64,000 nucleotides of DNA from Comamonas sp. (GTDB lineage Bacteria > Pseudomonadota > Gammaproteobacteria > Burkholderiales > Burkholderiaceae_C). The notes under the pieces were generated by a model. It had not been told where the DNA came from. It did no database searches and saw nothing but the letters and a program-made list of their open reading frames with translations. Shown in pieces: positions 27,538-36,451 of this stretch; the first letter of the stretch is position 1, and every line of letters starts with the position of its first letter. A program made the translations under genes and the position numbers. The DNA lies in the NCBI GenBank assembly GCA_028690035.1, contig JAQVCA010000010.1, positions 54,643-118,642 of the forward strand. Direction: 5' to 3'.

Positions 27538-30429
27538 ATGAAAAAACAGGAAGCAACAGAATTGAAAAAAGAAAAAAATATTCCAGAAGATGGTTTGCAA
27601 TATGCGATTGATTTGCAGCAGCAATGGCGCTTTGAAGATGCAAAGAAACAATACGAAACCATCATTCAAGAAAACTCAGAAGATGCAGATGCTTTGCATA
27701 ATCTTGGGGTGTTGTTTTCTGTTCAATTGCTCAGCCCTGAACAGGCATTGCCTTACTTTGAAGCGGCATTGAGCATCCACCCTGACCGATTGCAGTTTTG
27801 GTTCAGCTATCTGGATGCATTGATCAAGATCAATGCCTTAGATATGGCAGAGCAGGTCTTGGTTTTGGCCAGAAACTATGGCCTGAACGAGTTGCAAATT
27901 TCGTCTTTTGAACGTGATATTCGACTGGCTAGAACCACTGTAGAAGATGTGGTTTGTAACGTCTTGCAGGATGCCCCACCTCTGCCAGAAGTAACCTCTG
28001 AATCCACTGCAGATAAAAACTCCACCAACAAATCAGCAAATAAAAGTCCTGAACCCAGTGTCGCAGAATTACAAAAACTGCTTAGTTTTTTTAATCAAAA
28101 AAAGTACGATCAAGCAGGAAAAATTGCAAAAACACTACTGAAAAAATTTCCTAAAAATGCATATGTCTGGACTTTGCTGGCAGAGTCTGAAAAATGCTGC
28201 GGACATCAAACACTGTCCCTGGACGCCAGACAACAGGCCGCACGCCTGCGTCCTGACGATGCCGCCATGCAAACCGCATGGGCCGATGCCCTGACAGATG
28301 CCGGCAAAGAGCAAGAAGCTGAGGCGGTTGTGCAAAGCATTTTGCAAATGCAACCCGGATACGCGCCCGCCCATATCCGAATGGCCGATTTTTATAAAAA
28401 AAGGGCCGATTTCAACCAAGCACTTTACAGCTATGCCTGGGCTTTGAAAGAAGACGCCAACAACCCGCTGGTGCTGCAAAAACTTGGCGCGCAATTGCGT
28501 GCGCAAGGGGATCAGGATGGGGCGCTGGTCTGCTTCAAAGCCGCCGTGCAGGCCAGCCCGAATGTGCCCGAACTGCTCGATGCCTATGGCGTCACGCTGC
28601 GCAATGAGCACCGCCTGGCCGCTGCCGAAGACGCCTTTAGAAAAGCCTTGCAGATTCACCCGGGCTATGTGCCAGCACTAAAAAATTTATGCCATTTGCT
28701 GGAGTTTCATGGCCGCTTCGCAGAAGCAGAAGCAGGGCTGTTGCGCTGTGCAGAAATTGAAGATGGTAGTGCAGAGACACTGTACGAAGTCGGCCGCAAC
28801 TTAACTCAGCAAAAACGCGATGAAGAGGCCGTTGTATGGCTGCGCCGTGCTATTGAAGCCAAGCCAAACTTTGTGGAAGCACATGTTTTACTGAGTAAGG
28901 CGCTGAATTCCAGCGAAGAGCCCTCGGTAGTTATTGAAGAAATTAAGAAAAGCATTGCCTTATTGCCACATATCCCTGAGTTGCCCACCAACTTGGGGGT
29001 GGTGTATCTGGCATTAAGTCGGGCCGATGATGCCATTGCGTGTTTTCGTCAGGCACTGGCTATCAATCCAAAATTTGCCCATGCCCGCAGTAGTTTATTG
29101 TTTGCACTCAGCCACAGCTCTCAGGTGACTCCCGAAGAGTTGTACCGCGAGCACCGGGCCTACGGTAAATTGATCGAGGATGCGGTGGCAGGCCGTGTCT
29201 ATACAACCCATACCAATAGCCGAATACCAGATCGCCCGTTGAAGGTGGGTTTTGTCTCTGCCGACTTCCGCAACCACGCGGTAGCCCAATTTGTGACTCC
29301 TTTTTTTGATGCGTTGTCACAATACAGCGACATTATTTCGTACGCTTATTCCAATACCGGCGCACGCGATGCATCCACGCTGGCCATCGAAAAAAACATG
29401 CACGTATGGCGCTCCATTGCCAACTGGAGCAACGATGAGTTTGTGGACAAGGTTCGGGAAGATGAAATCGACATTCTGGTGGATGTGAGTGGGCACACCG
29501 CAGGTAACCGACTGGGTGCCTTCGCGCGACACCCGGCACCCATTCAAGTCACTTGGCTGGGCTATCCTGGCACCACGGGACTAAAGGCCATGGATTATAA
29601 ATTTCTGAATGCCTTGTATCTCAAGCCGGATGGTGCTGAAAATTTCCATGCCCAATTTACAGAAAAATTGGTTTTGTATCCTCCAAGTTTTACATTTAAG
29701 AAAAATCAAGAAAAAATTGATGTAGGCCCTGCTCCATGCTTAAAAAATGGTTACTTGACTTTCGGGTCGTTTAACCGTTTGAATAAAATTAGCCATGAAG
29801 TTGTGTCTGCGTGGTGCCAAATTCTGAGAGCAATCCCAGATGCTCGACTCATTATGGGCGCTATGCCATCCAATGGAGCTCCTGAAGAGGTTGTGCAATG
29901 GTTTGAAGCAGAGGGTGTTTCGTTGGATCGGGTATTTTTCTACCCTAGAACGGGTTTGTCAGAATATTTAAAACTGCACGAGCAGGTAGATTTGTGCTTG
30001 GATACCTTTCCTTATACCGGCGGCACAACGACTTTGCACGCGCTATGGCTGGGTGTGCCAACATTGACCATTGCTGGTAATACTGTCTCTGGGCGCCAAT
30101 CCTCTGCCAACCTGCACAGCGTAGGCTTGGGCGAGGTGTGTGTGGCACGCGACCTTTCTGGCCTGTTGGAATTGGCCCAAGCATGGTCAAAAAAGCCAGA
30201 GCTGCTGAATCAAGTGCGTCGCAACTTACAGGCCGCATACGCTGCACAGGATGAGATTTCAAGCCCGGAAGTGATGGTTAAAAGCATTGTGTATGCCATG
30301 CGCCGTATGTGGATGCTTTGGTGTTCAGGGCAAAAGCCTAAGAGTTTGATGATCAGCAACCAAGATATTTCTTTAATATATTCAAATAACTCCTTTGAAG
30401 TTATTCCATTGAATACTCTGTTAAATTAA
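27538..30429 (+). CDS. TPR / O-GlcNAc-transferase-like (SPINDLY-type) glycosyltransferase, probable flagellin modification
   Basis: The 963-residue soluble protein has about a dozen TPR-like helical repeats (residues ~25-110 and ~165-510; for example GDQDGALVCFKAAVQASPNV). The OGT/GT41 catalytic half runs from ~560: PLKVGFVSADFRNHAVAQFV, HPAPIQVTWLGYPGTTGLKA, LTFGSFNRLNKISHEVVSAW, LCLDTFPYTGGTTTLHALWL and GVPTLTIAGNTVSGRQSSAN. Members move a sugar from a UDP/GDP donor to Ser/Thr. Position between fliA and three flagellins makes flagellin the likely acceptor. The 5' ~600 bp is markedly AT-rich with many AAA codons, unlike neighbouring flagellar genes, a sign of horizontal acquisition. Confidence 0.86.
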   Translation: MKKQEATELKKEKNIPEDGLQYAIDLQQQWRFEDAKKQYETIIQENSEDADALHNLGVLFSVQLLSPEQALPYFEAALSIHPDRLQFWFSYLDALIKINALDMAEQVLVLARNYGLNELQISSFERDIRLARTTVEDVVCNVLQDAPPLPEVTSESTADKNSTNKSANKSPEPSVAELQKLLSFFNQKKYDQAGKIAKTLLKKFPKNAYVWTLLAESEKCCGHQTLSLDARQQAARLRPDDAAMQTAWADALTDAGKEQEAEAVVQSILQMQPGYAPAHIRMADFYKKRADFNQALYSYAWALKEDANNPLVLQKLGAQLRAQGDQDGALVCFKAAVQASPNVPELLDAYGVTLRNEHRLAAAEDAFRKALQIHPGYVPALKNLCHLLEFHGRFAEAEAGLLRCAEIEDGSAETLYEVGRNLTQQKRDEEAVVWLRRAIEAKPNFVEAHVLLSKALNSSEEPSVVIEEIKKSIALLPHIPELPTNLGVVYLALSRADDAIACFRQALAINPKFAHARSSLLFALSHSSQVTPEELYREHRAYGKLIEDAVAGRVYTTHTNSRIPDRPLKVGFVSADFRNHAVAQFVTPFFDALSQYSDIISYAYSNTGARDASTLAIEKNMHVWRSIANWSNDEFVDKVREDEIDILVDVSGHTAGNRLGAFARHPAPIQVTWLGYPGTTGLKAMDYKFLNALYLKPDGAENFHAQFTEKLVLYPPSFTFKKNQEKIDVGPAPCLKNGYLTFGSFNRLNKISHEVVSAWCQILRAIPDARLIMGAMPSNGAPEEVVQWFEAEGVSLDRVFFYPRTGLSEYLKLHEQVDLCLDTFPYTGGTTTLHALWLGVPTLTIAGNTVSGRQSSANLHSVGLGEVCVARDLSGLLELAQAWSKKPELLNQVRRNLQAAYAAQDEISSPEVMVKSIVYAMRRMWMLWCSGQKPKSLMISNQDISLIYSNNSFEVIPLNTLLN

Positions 30430-30461
30430 TTTAAATTTATTGGATGTAAGAGAATAAAATT

Positions 30462-31556
30462 ATGTCTGAATTTTATAACAAGACGTTATTGATTACTGGT
30501 GCCTGTGGCGTCACCTCGCGTACTATTGTTCGCGCTTTACGACGCAGTCCTTATTTCAGGCATACCCGCTTGATCGGGACTGATGTTTGTGATAATCCAT
30601 ATGGAATTTATGAAGGGCTGTATGCACGTATTTATCGTGTGCCTGGGGTGCGAGATGGTGAGCGTTACCGCAGTCTGATAAATAAGATTTGTCTAGACGA
30701 GAAAGTCGATGCGGCCATTGTAGTTCCGGAGCTGGAAGTTCTTTACTGGACGGAAAACCAGATGCCGGTTCCGGCCCATCTGCCACCAGCCAAGTTTTCC
30801 CGTGAAGTCATTAGCAAAGCCAATCTTTATGAAATGCTTCAGGGTACCGGGTTCGTCCCAGAATTTGCTATACGTAGCCGCGATGACATCATTCAAGGCA
30901 ACCTCGCTATAAATGACCAAGGTAATACGTTTCCCGTCTGGTTGCGCGACTGCAGCCCTGGCAGTACCAGCGGTAAAGGTGCCATTTGCATCCAGCAAGA
31001 AGCAGAGGCCGCCGCTTGGATGGCTCTGAATTCCGGGATTCAGGATTTCATGATTTCTGAGTTTTTACCTGGCCGCAATCTTGCTTGCCTCCTTCTTTAC
31101 CACGAAGGCAAACTGCTCAAAGTGGGCTGCTACGAACGCTTGGAATACTTCATGGCCAAGACCGTGATCTCGGGTGTATCTGGGAATATTTCCAAAGGCC
31201 GTTTGATCAACGACCCGGTGGTCGTTGATGTTTCCACCCGTGCCATTGAGGCGATCTGCAAAAAGACCGGAGAAATCATGCATGGCATGGTCACCGTAGA
31301 TCTTCGTACCGATGGCAACGGTTCTCCCAAAATCACCGAAATCAATCTACGTCAGGTGGCAGCGGCCTCCGCCTTCAGCGAAGTGCCTGGTGCCAACTTG
31401 GCTGAAGCGCAAGCGCTCGTCACCTTGGGGGCCTTCGAACTCACCGGCCCGGTGGAGGTCAATTTCCCACCCAACAACCTGCTGCTGCGTGACATCGACG
31501 GTGCGCCACTCTTTATCCCGGACTACACCCCCCTGGAGGTTGGCGCCTGCCGATAG
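30462..31556 (+). CDS. ATP-grasp family ligase
   Basis: The 364-residue protein has a Rossmann-like pre-ATP-grasp segment (LLITGACGVTSRTIVRALRR) and an ATP-grasp core. It contains FSREVISKANLYEMLQGTGF, a glycine-rich loop in DCSPGSTSGKGA, MISEFLPGRNLACLLLYHEG, and the metal-binding acidic end VTVDLRTDGNGSPKITEINL (Glu and Asn in EINLR). The family couples a carboxylate to an amine or thiol through an acyl phosphate. Its location just before the ComA-ComB gene suggests that it attaches an acid, possibly sulfolactate, to an amino sugar or other amine. The first ~250 bp is AT-rich. Confidence 0.78.
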   Translation: MSEFYNKTLLITGACGVTSRTIVRALRRSPYFRHTRLIGTDVCDNPYGIYEGLYARIYRVPGVRDGERYRSLINKICLDEKVDAAIVVPELEVLYWTENQMPVPAHLPPAKFSREVISKANLYEMLQGTGFVPEFAIRSRDDIIQGNLAINDQGNTFPVWLRDCSPGSTSGKGAICIQQEAEAAAWMALNSGIQDFMISEFLPGRNLACLLLYHEGKLLKVGCYERLEYFMAKTVISGVSGNISKGRLINDPVVVDVSTRAIEAICKKTGEIMHGMVTVDLRTDGNGSPKITEINLRQVAAASAFSEVPGANLAEAQALVTLGAFELTGPVEVNFPPNNLLLRDIDGAPLFIPDYTPLEVGACR

Positions 31557-31617
31557 GCAGGCATCGCCTTGGGCCAGCTGCAACCTTCCACATCCACCCT
31601 CCCAATAAGGACTCACT

Positions 31618-33084
31618 GTGAACCGAGCCTTTTCCAAAATCTCTCTCCCCGACAGATCCGCGAAGCCCCGCAATGCGGGACTGACCATGGTTCTGGACAA
31701 AAATTTGGGGCTCAGGGGCCTGCAGGACATGCTGGAATCCGGTGCCCATACCGTGGATCTGGTGAAATTTGGTTGGGGTACCAGTGCCATTCAGGATGCG
31801 GATCTGATTCGCAACAAATGCGCTTTGCTGCGGGAACACAACGTCAAGTCTTGTCCGGGTGGCACTCTGACAGAGCTTGCCTATCTGCAAAAACGTCTGG
31901 ACTGGTATCTGACAGAAGCCAAAGCATTGGGCTTTTCCTGTATTGAAGTGTCCGATGGCACTGTGCCGATTGCGCACGATGAAAAGCTGGGCATCATCCG
32001 CAAAGCCATTGATGCTGGCTTTACAGTCACTTCGGAGGTCGGCTCCAAGCTCACCGAAGAAGACAAGCGCATCACTTTGGATGACCGCGTCTGGCAGATT
32101 CAAACGGAACTGGATGCGGGCGCCTGGAAAGTCATCCTAGAAGCGCGGGAGAGTGGCACACAGGGGATTTTCGACACCAAGGGCACCACCCAGCTGGATC
32201 TGTTGCACCAACTGCTGGAGCGTGTAGATCCCAGTTCGTTGATTTTCGAAGCCCCCTTGCGCCATCAGCAAACCGATTTGATTCTGAGTATCGGCAACCA
32301 CGTCAATTTGGGCAATGTCTCACCCCAAGATGTTATCCCCCTGGAGACGCTGCGCCTCGGTTTGCGCAGCGACACTTTGCGCTACTACCACATGGGCTAC
32401 CCTTCCATCACCATTGGTCTGGGTGCCAGCAGTGCCTTGGCTGCTGCCCGTCGTGGCGATGTGATTGTGGTGGTGGATGCTCTGCGCGCCAGCTCCACCA
32501 TTGTCACGGCCTTGGCCCATGGCATACGCCATATCCGACCTGTCACCAGCGTGGAGGAGTGCGTGGGTGAAATCACCGCCGGCGAGCGCGGAGGGCACAA
32601 GGTGGAGCAAGTCCAGTTCGACAATTCTCCCCTGGCCTTCGCTTGCGATGAGATGGTAGGCAAGGAATTGGTGCTGACCACTTCCAACGGGACAGAGTGC
32701 TTGTTGGCAGCTGCCTCCAATCCCGAGGCGGTCACCTTGGTGGGATGCCTGCTCAACGCCACAGCGGTGGCCCAAGCCGCCCTCAAGTTTGCCCAAGAAC
32801 GTGGCTGCAATATCTCGATCATCGCTGCTGGGCGCAACAACCAGATGGCATCTGAGGATCTGATTGCAGCTTCCGAAATCACGCTCGCCATACCCGGGGC
32901 GCCTGTCCTCGGGGATATCAAGCCCATCACCTCGGCAGATTTTTATCACAGCTTCCTGGCCAGCGACTCGGGGAAGAACCTCTCCAAGCTAGGCAAGACG
33001 GCAGACGTCATCTTCTGCGCTTCCAAAGATCGGTTCGCCATCGTTCCGCTTCTTCAAAACGGCATCATCGCAATCCCACAATGA
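31618..33084 (+). CDS. Fused phosphosulfolactate synthase (ComA) / 2-phosphosulfolactate phosphatase (ComB)
   Basis: The 488-residue protein starts at a GTG at 31618 after AAGGACTCACT. Residues ~20-250 match ComA: MVLDKNLGLRGLQDMLES, VKFGWGTSAIQDADLIR, CPGGTLTELA, IEVSDGTVPIAHDEKLGII, TSEVGSKLTEEDKR and VILEARESGTQGIFD. Residues ~262-488 match ComB: VVVDALRASSTIVTALAHG, AGERGGHK, NSPLAFACDEMVGKELVLT and TSNGTECLLAAAS. ComA joins sulfite to phosphoenolpyruvate and ComB removes the phosphate to give (R)-sulfolactate, the first steps of archaeal coenzyme M synthesis. No other coenzyme M genes are present here; the neighbours are sugar and flagellin modification genes. Supply of a sulfolactate-like group for a flagellin glycan is my inference. 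The stop overlaps the next gene. Confidence 0.82.
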   Translation: MNRAFSKISLPDRSAKPRNAGLTMVLDKNLGLRGLQDMLESGAHTVDLVKFGWGTSAIQDADLIRNKCALLREHNVKSCPGGTLTELAYLQKRLDWYLTEAKALGFSCIEVSDGTVPIAHDEKLGIIRKAIDAGFTVTSEVGSKLTEEDKRITLDDRVWQIQTELDAGAWKVILEARESGTQGIFDTKGTTQLDLLHQLLERVDPSSLIFEAPLRHQQTDLILSIGNHVNLGNVSPQDVIPLETLRLGLRSDTLRYYHMGYPSITIGLGASSALAAARRGDVIVVVDALRASSTIVTALAHGIRHIRPVTSVEECVGEITAGERGGHKVEQVQFDNSPLAFACDEMVGKELVLTTSNGTECLLAAASNPEAVTLVGCLLNATAVAQAALKFAQERGCNISIIAAGRNNQMASEDLIAASEITLAIPGAPVLGDIKPITSADFYHSFLASDSGKNLSKLGKTADVIFCASKDRFAIVPLLQNGIIAIPQ

Positions 33085-33845
33085 AAACTCCCAACGTCAA
33101 CCAAACCGTCCAGTCCCGCGCTGCCTCTATCGAAAAAGAGGCTTATGGCATTTTGGCCGCTGAACTGCGCAAGGCGCCCATGCCGCCCAGCCAAATCCTC
33201 GCCCATTTGCCCTTGTTTCTGACGCGCTCATCCCTGTCCCACATTCTGTTCATGACGGATCTCTACCGCCAGGTGCTGCCGGTGCATGGGGACATTATTG
33301 AATTTGGTACCCGCTGGGGGCGCAATCTGGCCCTATTCATGTCTTTGCGCAACACCTTTGAGCCGCACAACTACACCCGGCGCGTCGTGGGCTTTGACAC
33401 GTTTGAAGGTTTTGCCTCCCTGTCTGAAGAGGACGGCGTTGACCCCATCATCCAGGAAGGCAATTTGGCAGTGAGCGCTTCCTGGGAGCAAACCTTGAAT
33501 CTGCTGCTGGAGCAGCACGAGGCCTTAGCCCCGCGCCCCGAATTGCGCAGATTCGAACTGGTGAAGGGCGATGTGGTGGAAACCTTTCCCGAGTGGCTCT
33601 CTCGCCACCCAGAGACGATCGTGGCCCTGGCCTATTTCGATATGGATATCTACCGCCCGACCCGAGAAGCATTGCAGGCGCTGCTGCCACACCTGACCCG
33701 GGGCAGCATCATCGGCTTTGATGAACTGTGCTTGCGTGAATTTCCTGGCGAAACGCTGGCCTTGAAAGAAGTTCTGGATATCTCCAAACATCGGCTGATT
33801 CGCTCACCTTACTCCGGCAACCAGAGCTACATCATTTTCGAATGA
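33081..33845 (+). CDS. TylF-like SAM-dependent methyltransferase
   Basis: The 254-residue protein carries a class I SAM-binding motif (GDIIEFGTRWGRNLALFMSL, residues ~70-90), VVGFDTFEGFASLSEEDGV, and the TylF/MycF-type metal and substrate region LAYFDMDIYRPTREAL and IIGFDELCLREFPGETLAL. TylF enzymes O-methylate sugars with a divalent metal. Its ATG overlaps the ComA-ComB stop (ATGA), so the two are translationally coupled. It probably methylates the sugar or acyl group of the modification. The 3' end overlaps the convergent aminotransferase gene by 42 bp. Confidence 0.83.
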   Translation: MKTPNVNQTVQSRAASIEKEAYGILAAELRKAPMPPSQILAHLPLFLTRSSLSHILFMTDLYRQVLPVHGDIIEFGTRWGRNLALFMSLRNTFEPHNYTRRVVGFDTFEGFASLSEEDGVDPIIQEGNLAVSASWEQTLNLLLEQHEALAPRPELRRFELVKGDVVETFPEWLSRHPETIVALAYFDMDIYRPTREALQALLPHLTRGSIIGFDELCLREFPGETLALKEVLDISKHRLIRSPYSGNQSYIIFE

Positions 33846-34943
33846 GATTTTTTTAATAATGAAATCCACCTTTTCCGAGGGCAGTGACGGATAAATCGGC
33901 AGACACAGTACCTGCTCCGAGGCCAAGCTGGCCCGGGGCAGGTTGGCGCGTGTTGCCGATGGCAAGCCACGGTACATCGGGAAATCCGCAATCAGCGGAT
34001 AGAAATAGCGCCGTGCATAAATGCCATGCGCTTTGAGTTTGTCGTACAGCGCATCTCGGCCCAGTGGGTAGTCTGGCCCCACCAAGATCGGAAAGTACGC
34101 ATGGTTGGCCACGGTCTGGTGCCCTTTGGGCAGGCAGGTAATACCGGGAATACCGGCCAATTGCGTGCGGTACTGGGCATCGATCTCGGCGCGCCGCTGC
34201 ATCACGTGGGGCATGTGCTGCAGCTGCAGTAGGCCGAAGGCGGCGTTGATCTCGCTCATCTTGGCGTTGATGCCGGGGGCCACGACCGTGGTCTCATCCA
34301 CAAAACCGAAGTTTTTCAGGTGGTCGATACGCTGTTTGGTCTTGGCATCGGGGCAGACGATGGCGCCACCTTCAAAGGTATTGAACACCTTGGTGGCATG
34401 AAAGCTCAGCACTGATAAATCGCCATGGCGCAGGATGCTACCGCCCGCATCCCGCACGCCAAAGGCGTGGGCGGCGTCGTAAATCACGCGCAGGTTGTAG
34501 TTGTCGGCAATCTGCTGGATGGCGTCGGTATCGCAGGGGTTGCCATAGCAATGCACCGGCAAGATGGCGGTGGTTTGCGGGGTGATGGCCGCTTCGATCT
34601 TTGCCGGGTCTAGGTTGAGCGTGCGCGGCTCCACGTCCACAAATACCGGTTTGCAGTTTTGCCACAGCAGCGAGTGCGCCGTGGCCACAAACGAATACGG
34701 GGTGGTGATGACTTCGCCGGTCACGCGCAGGGCCTGCAAGGCCGTAATCAGTGCCAGGGTGCCGTTGCTGAACAGCGCGACATGCTCCACCCCCAGGTGC
34801 TCGCACAGCGCCTGCTCCAGCTGCCGATGGAAAGGGCCACCGTTGGTCAGTATCTTGTTGGCCCAAATCTGCTCCAGGTAGGGCATGAATGCCTCCAGAG
34901 GCGGCAGATGGGGCTGGGTGACGTAGATATTTTCTTCTGCCAT
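33804..34943 (-). CDS. DegT/DnrJ/EryC1/StrS (VioA-like) sugar aminotransferase
   Basis: The 379-residue PLP enzyme has the family pattern: IWANKILTNGGPFHRQLEQA, TTPYSFVATAHSL, ILPVHCYGNPCDTD, VIYDAAHAFGV (Asp contacting the PLP ring), SFHATKVFNTFEGGAIV (Schiff-base Lys near 185) and KNFGFVDETTVVAPGINAKM. It would aminate a nucleotide-linked keto sugar, for example at C4 to give a viosamine-type sugar. It is convergent with the methyltransferase and shares 42 bp at the 3' ends. The ATG at 34943 begins MAEENIYVTQPHLPPLE. Confidence 0.9.
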   Translation of the reverse strand: MAEENIYVTQPHLPPLEAFMPYLEQIWANKILTNGGPFHRQLEQALCEHLGVEHVALFSNGTLALITALQALRVTGEVITTPYSFVATAHSLLWQNCKPVFVDVEPRTLNLDPAKIEAAITPQTTAILPVHCYGNPCDTDAIQQIADNYNLRVIYDAAHAFGVRDAGGSILRHGDLSVLSFHATKVFNTFEGGAIVCPDAKTKQRIDHLKNFGFVDETTVVAPGINAKMSEINAAFGLLQLQHMPHVMQRRAEIDAQYRTQLAGIPGITCLPKGHQTVANHAYFPILVGPDYPLGRDALYDKLKAHGIYARRYFYPLIADFPMYRGLPSATRANLPRASLASEQVLCLPIYPSLPSEKVDFIIKKISFENDVALVAGVR

Positions 34944-35016
34944 GGCAATTGCTGGTGGGGGATGCGGGCACCGTGCGGTGGCGGCGGTGGACGATACATA
35001 ATGCTCATTAAAAAAT

Positions 35017-35092
35017 AGCTGCTTGCGCTTGACTACATAAGTTTTCAGAATGAAAAGTATCTGAAAACCAGTTGCAGTAAGCGTAAGCAGCT
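35017..35092. repeat. Dispersed intergenic repeat, copy 3 (full nested palindrome)
   Basis: Outer arms AGCTGCTTGCGCTT (35017-35030) and AAGCGTAAGCAGCT (35079-35092) pair with one mismatch. The inner arms GTTTTCAGA and TCTGAAAAC pair perfectly. A T7 run follows at 35092-35098 and an A-run precedes, so this can serve as a bidirectional terminator. It lies in the 206-bp gap between the aminotransferase start and the 3' end of the minus-strand flagellin. Apart from this element I see nothing notable in the gap. Confidence 0.75.
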
Positions 35093-35149
35093 TTTTTTAA
35101 AAGAGCGCAACCAGCGCGCAGTATTGCGCACGCTGGCACGGAGGGGCGT

Positions 35150-36451
35150 TTAGCCCTGCAGCAACTGCAGCACGTTCTGCGGAATCTGGTTGGCCTGCGC
35201 CACCATCGCCGTGCCAGCCTGCTGCAGGATCTGGGTGCGGCTTAGGTTGGCGGTTTCTACGGCAAAGTCGGCATCGATGATGCGGCCCCGGGCGGCGGAC
35301 AGGTTTTCCACCTGCACATCGATGTTGTTCACCGCCGTTTCAAAGCGCGTCTGGACGGCGCCCAGCGTGGCACGGGCGCTGTTCACCTGGTCGATGGCGC
35401 TGTCGATCTTTTTCAAGGCCGTCCAGGCACCGGCCTGGGTCGAGACATCGACATCCTCAATGCCCTTCTGGTTGGCCATGACGTTGTCGCCACCATCGCC
35501 ACCGACCAGGTTGATGCTGGCAGGGTCCAGGCCCGTGACCACGGGGTCAAAATTTTCAAACGCCACACTGATCGGGTCGCCCAGGGTGTCCAGCTTGCTG
35601 GACAGGATTTCGATGTGGTACTCCTCGGTGCCTTCTTGCTTGCTCAGGTAAGCGGTCACGCCGGTGTCGGCGCTCTTGTTGTTGATGGCTTCGACGATCT
35701 GGCCCAGGCGCTCCTGGGGGCTTTGCGCCGGGGGAATCTGGCCCAGCATCACCGGGTTGAAGGTGGTGGTGCCGCTCTCATCGGTCAGTTGAATGAACAG
35801 CTCATCGGAGTAGTCATCGCCGGGGATGGGCTTGTCAAAGTCCTGGATATCGGTGGTGCCATCGTCGGCAATGGCGGTGTTGACCACGATGGGCACCGGC
35901 GGCACTGCGGGCACAGGAGCCACCGCATACGTGATGTTGGAAATCTGGCTGGAGCGTGTATCCACCAGCGATCCCAGGGTGATGTTGTCGCCCGAGTTGG
36001 CGCCCACCTGGAACACGGCACCCGCAAAGCTGCCATCCAGCACTTTTTGGCCATTGAAGTTGGTTTGTTTGGCCACGCGGTCGATTTCATCGGACAGCTG
36101 CTTGACTTCCAGCTGCAATGCCACGCGGTCGCTCTTGCTGTTGGTGGCGTTGCCCGCTTGCACGGCCAGTTCGCGCATCCGTTGCAGCATGTCGCCAATC
36201 TTGCCCAGCGCGCCTTCGGTGGTTTGCGCCAGCGAGATGCCATCGTTGGCATTGCGCGACGCTACGGTCATGCCTTTGACCTGGGTGTTCATGCGTTCGG
36301 CAATCGCCAAACCAGCGGCATCGTCCTTGGCGCTGTTCACACGCAGGCCCGAGGACAGGCGCTGCATGGTGGTGTTCAGAGATTGCCCGGAAAACGTCAG
36401 GTTGCGCTGCGCGTTGATCGAGGCGATGTTCGTGTTGATAGTTGCGGCCAT
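35150..36451 (-). CDS. fliC: Flagellin FliC (first copy, minus strand)
   Basis: The 433-residue protein starts [20 protein letters not shown] with GAAGGAAT upstream. It has the conserved flagellin D0/D1 N-terminus ([33 protein letters not shown]) and C-terminus ([31 protein letters not shown]). The central ~190 residues (PVPAVPPVPIVVNTAIADDG onward) differ from those of the two plus-strand flagellins. An upstream open extension in the same frame lacks flagellin character and is not used. I see no convincing sigma-28 site upstream on the minus strand. Confidence 0.96.
   Translation of the reverse strand: MAATINTNIASINAQRNLTFSGQSLNTTMQRLSSGLRVNSAKDDAAGLAIAERMNTQVKGMTVASRNANDGISLAQTTEGALGKIGDMLQRMRELAVQAGNATNSKSDRVALQLEVKQLSDEIDRVAKQTNFNGQKVLDGSFAGAVFQVGANSGDNITLGSLVDTRSSQISNITYAVAPVPAVPPVPIVVNTAIADDGTTDIQDFDKPIPGDDYSDELFIQLTDESGTTTFNPVMLGQIPPAQSPQERLGQIVEAINNKSADTGVTAYLSKQEGTEEYHIEILSSKLDTLGDPISVAFENFDPVVTGLDPASINLVGGDGGDNVMANQKGIEDVDVSTQAGAWTALKKIDSAIDQVNSARATLGAVQTRFETAVNNIDVQVENLSAARGRIIDADFAVETANLSRTQILQQAGTAMVAQANQIPQNVLQLLQG

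Noticed and set aside
27466..34943. A mobile element carrying the modification island
   Set aside because: Composition is suggestive, but there is no integrase, transposase, tRNA end or flanking direct repeat in the window.
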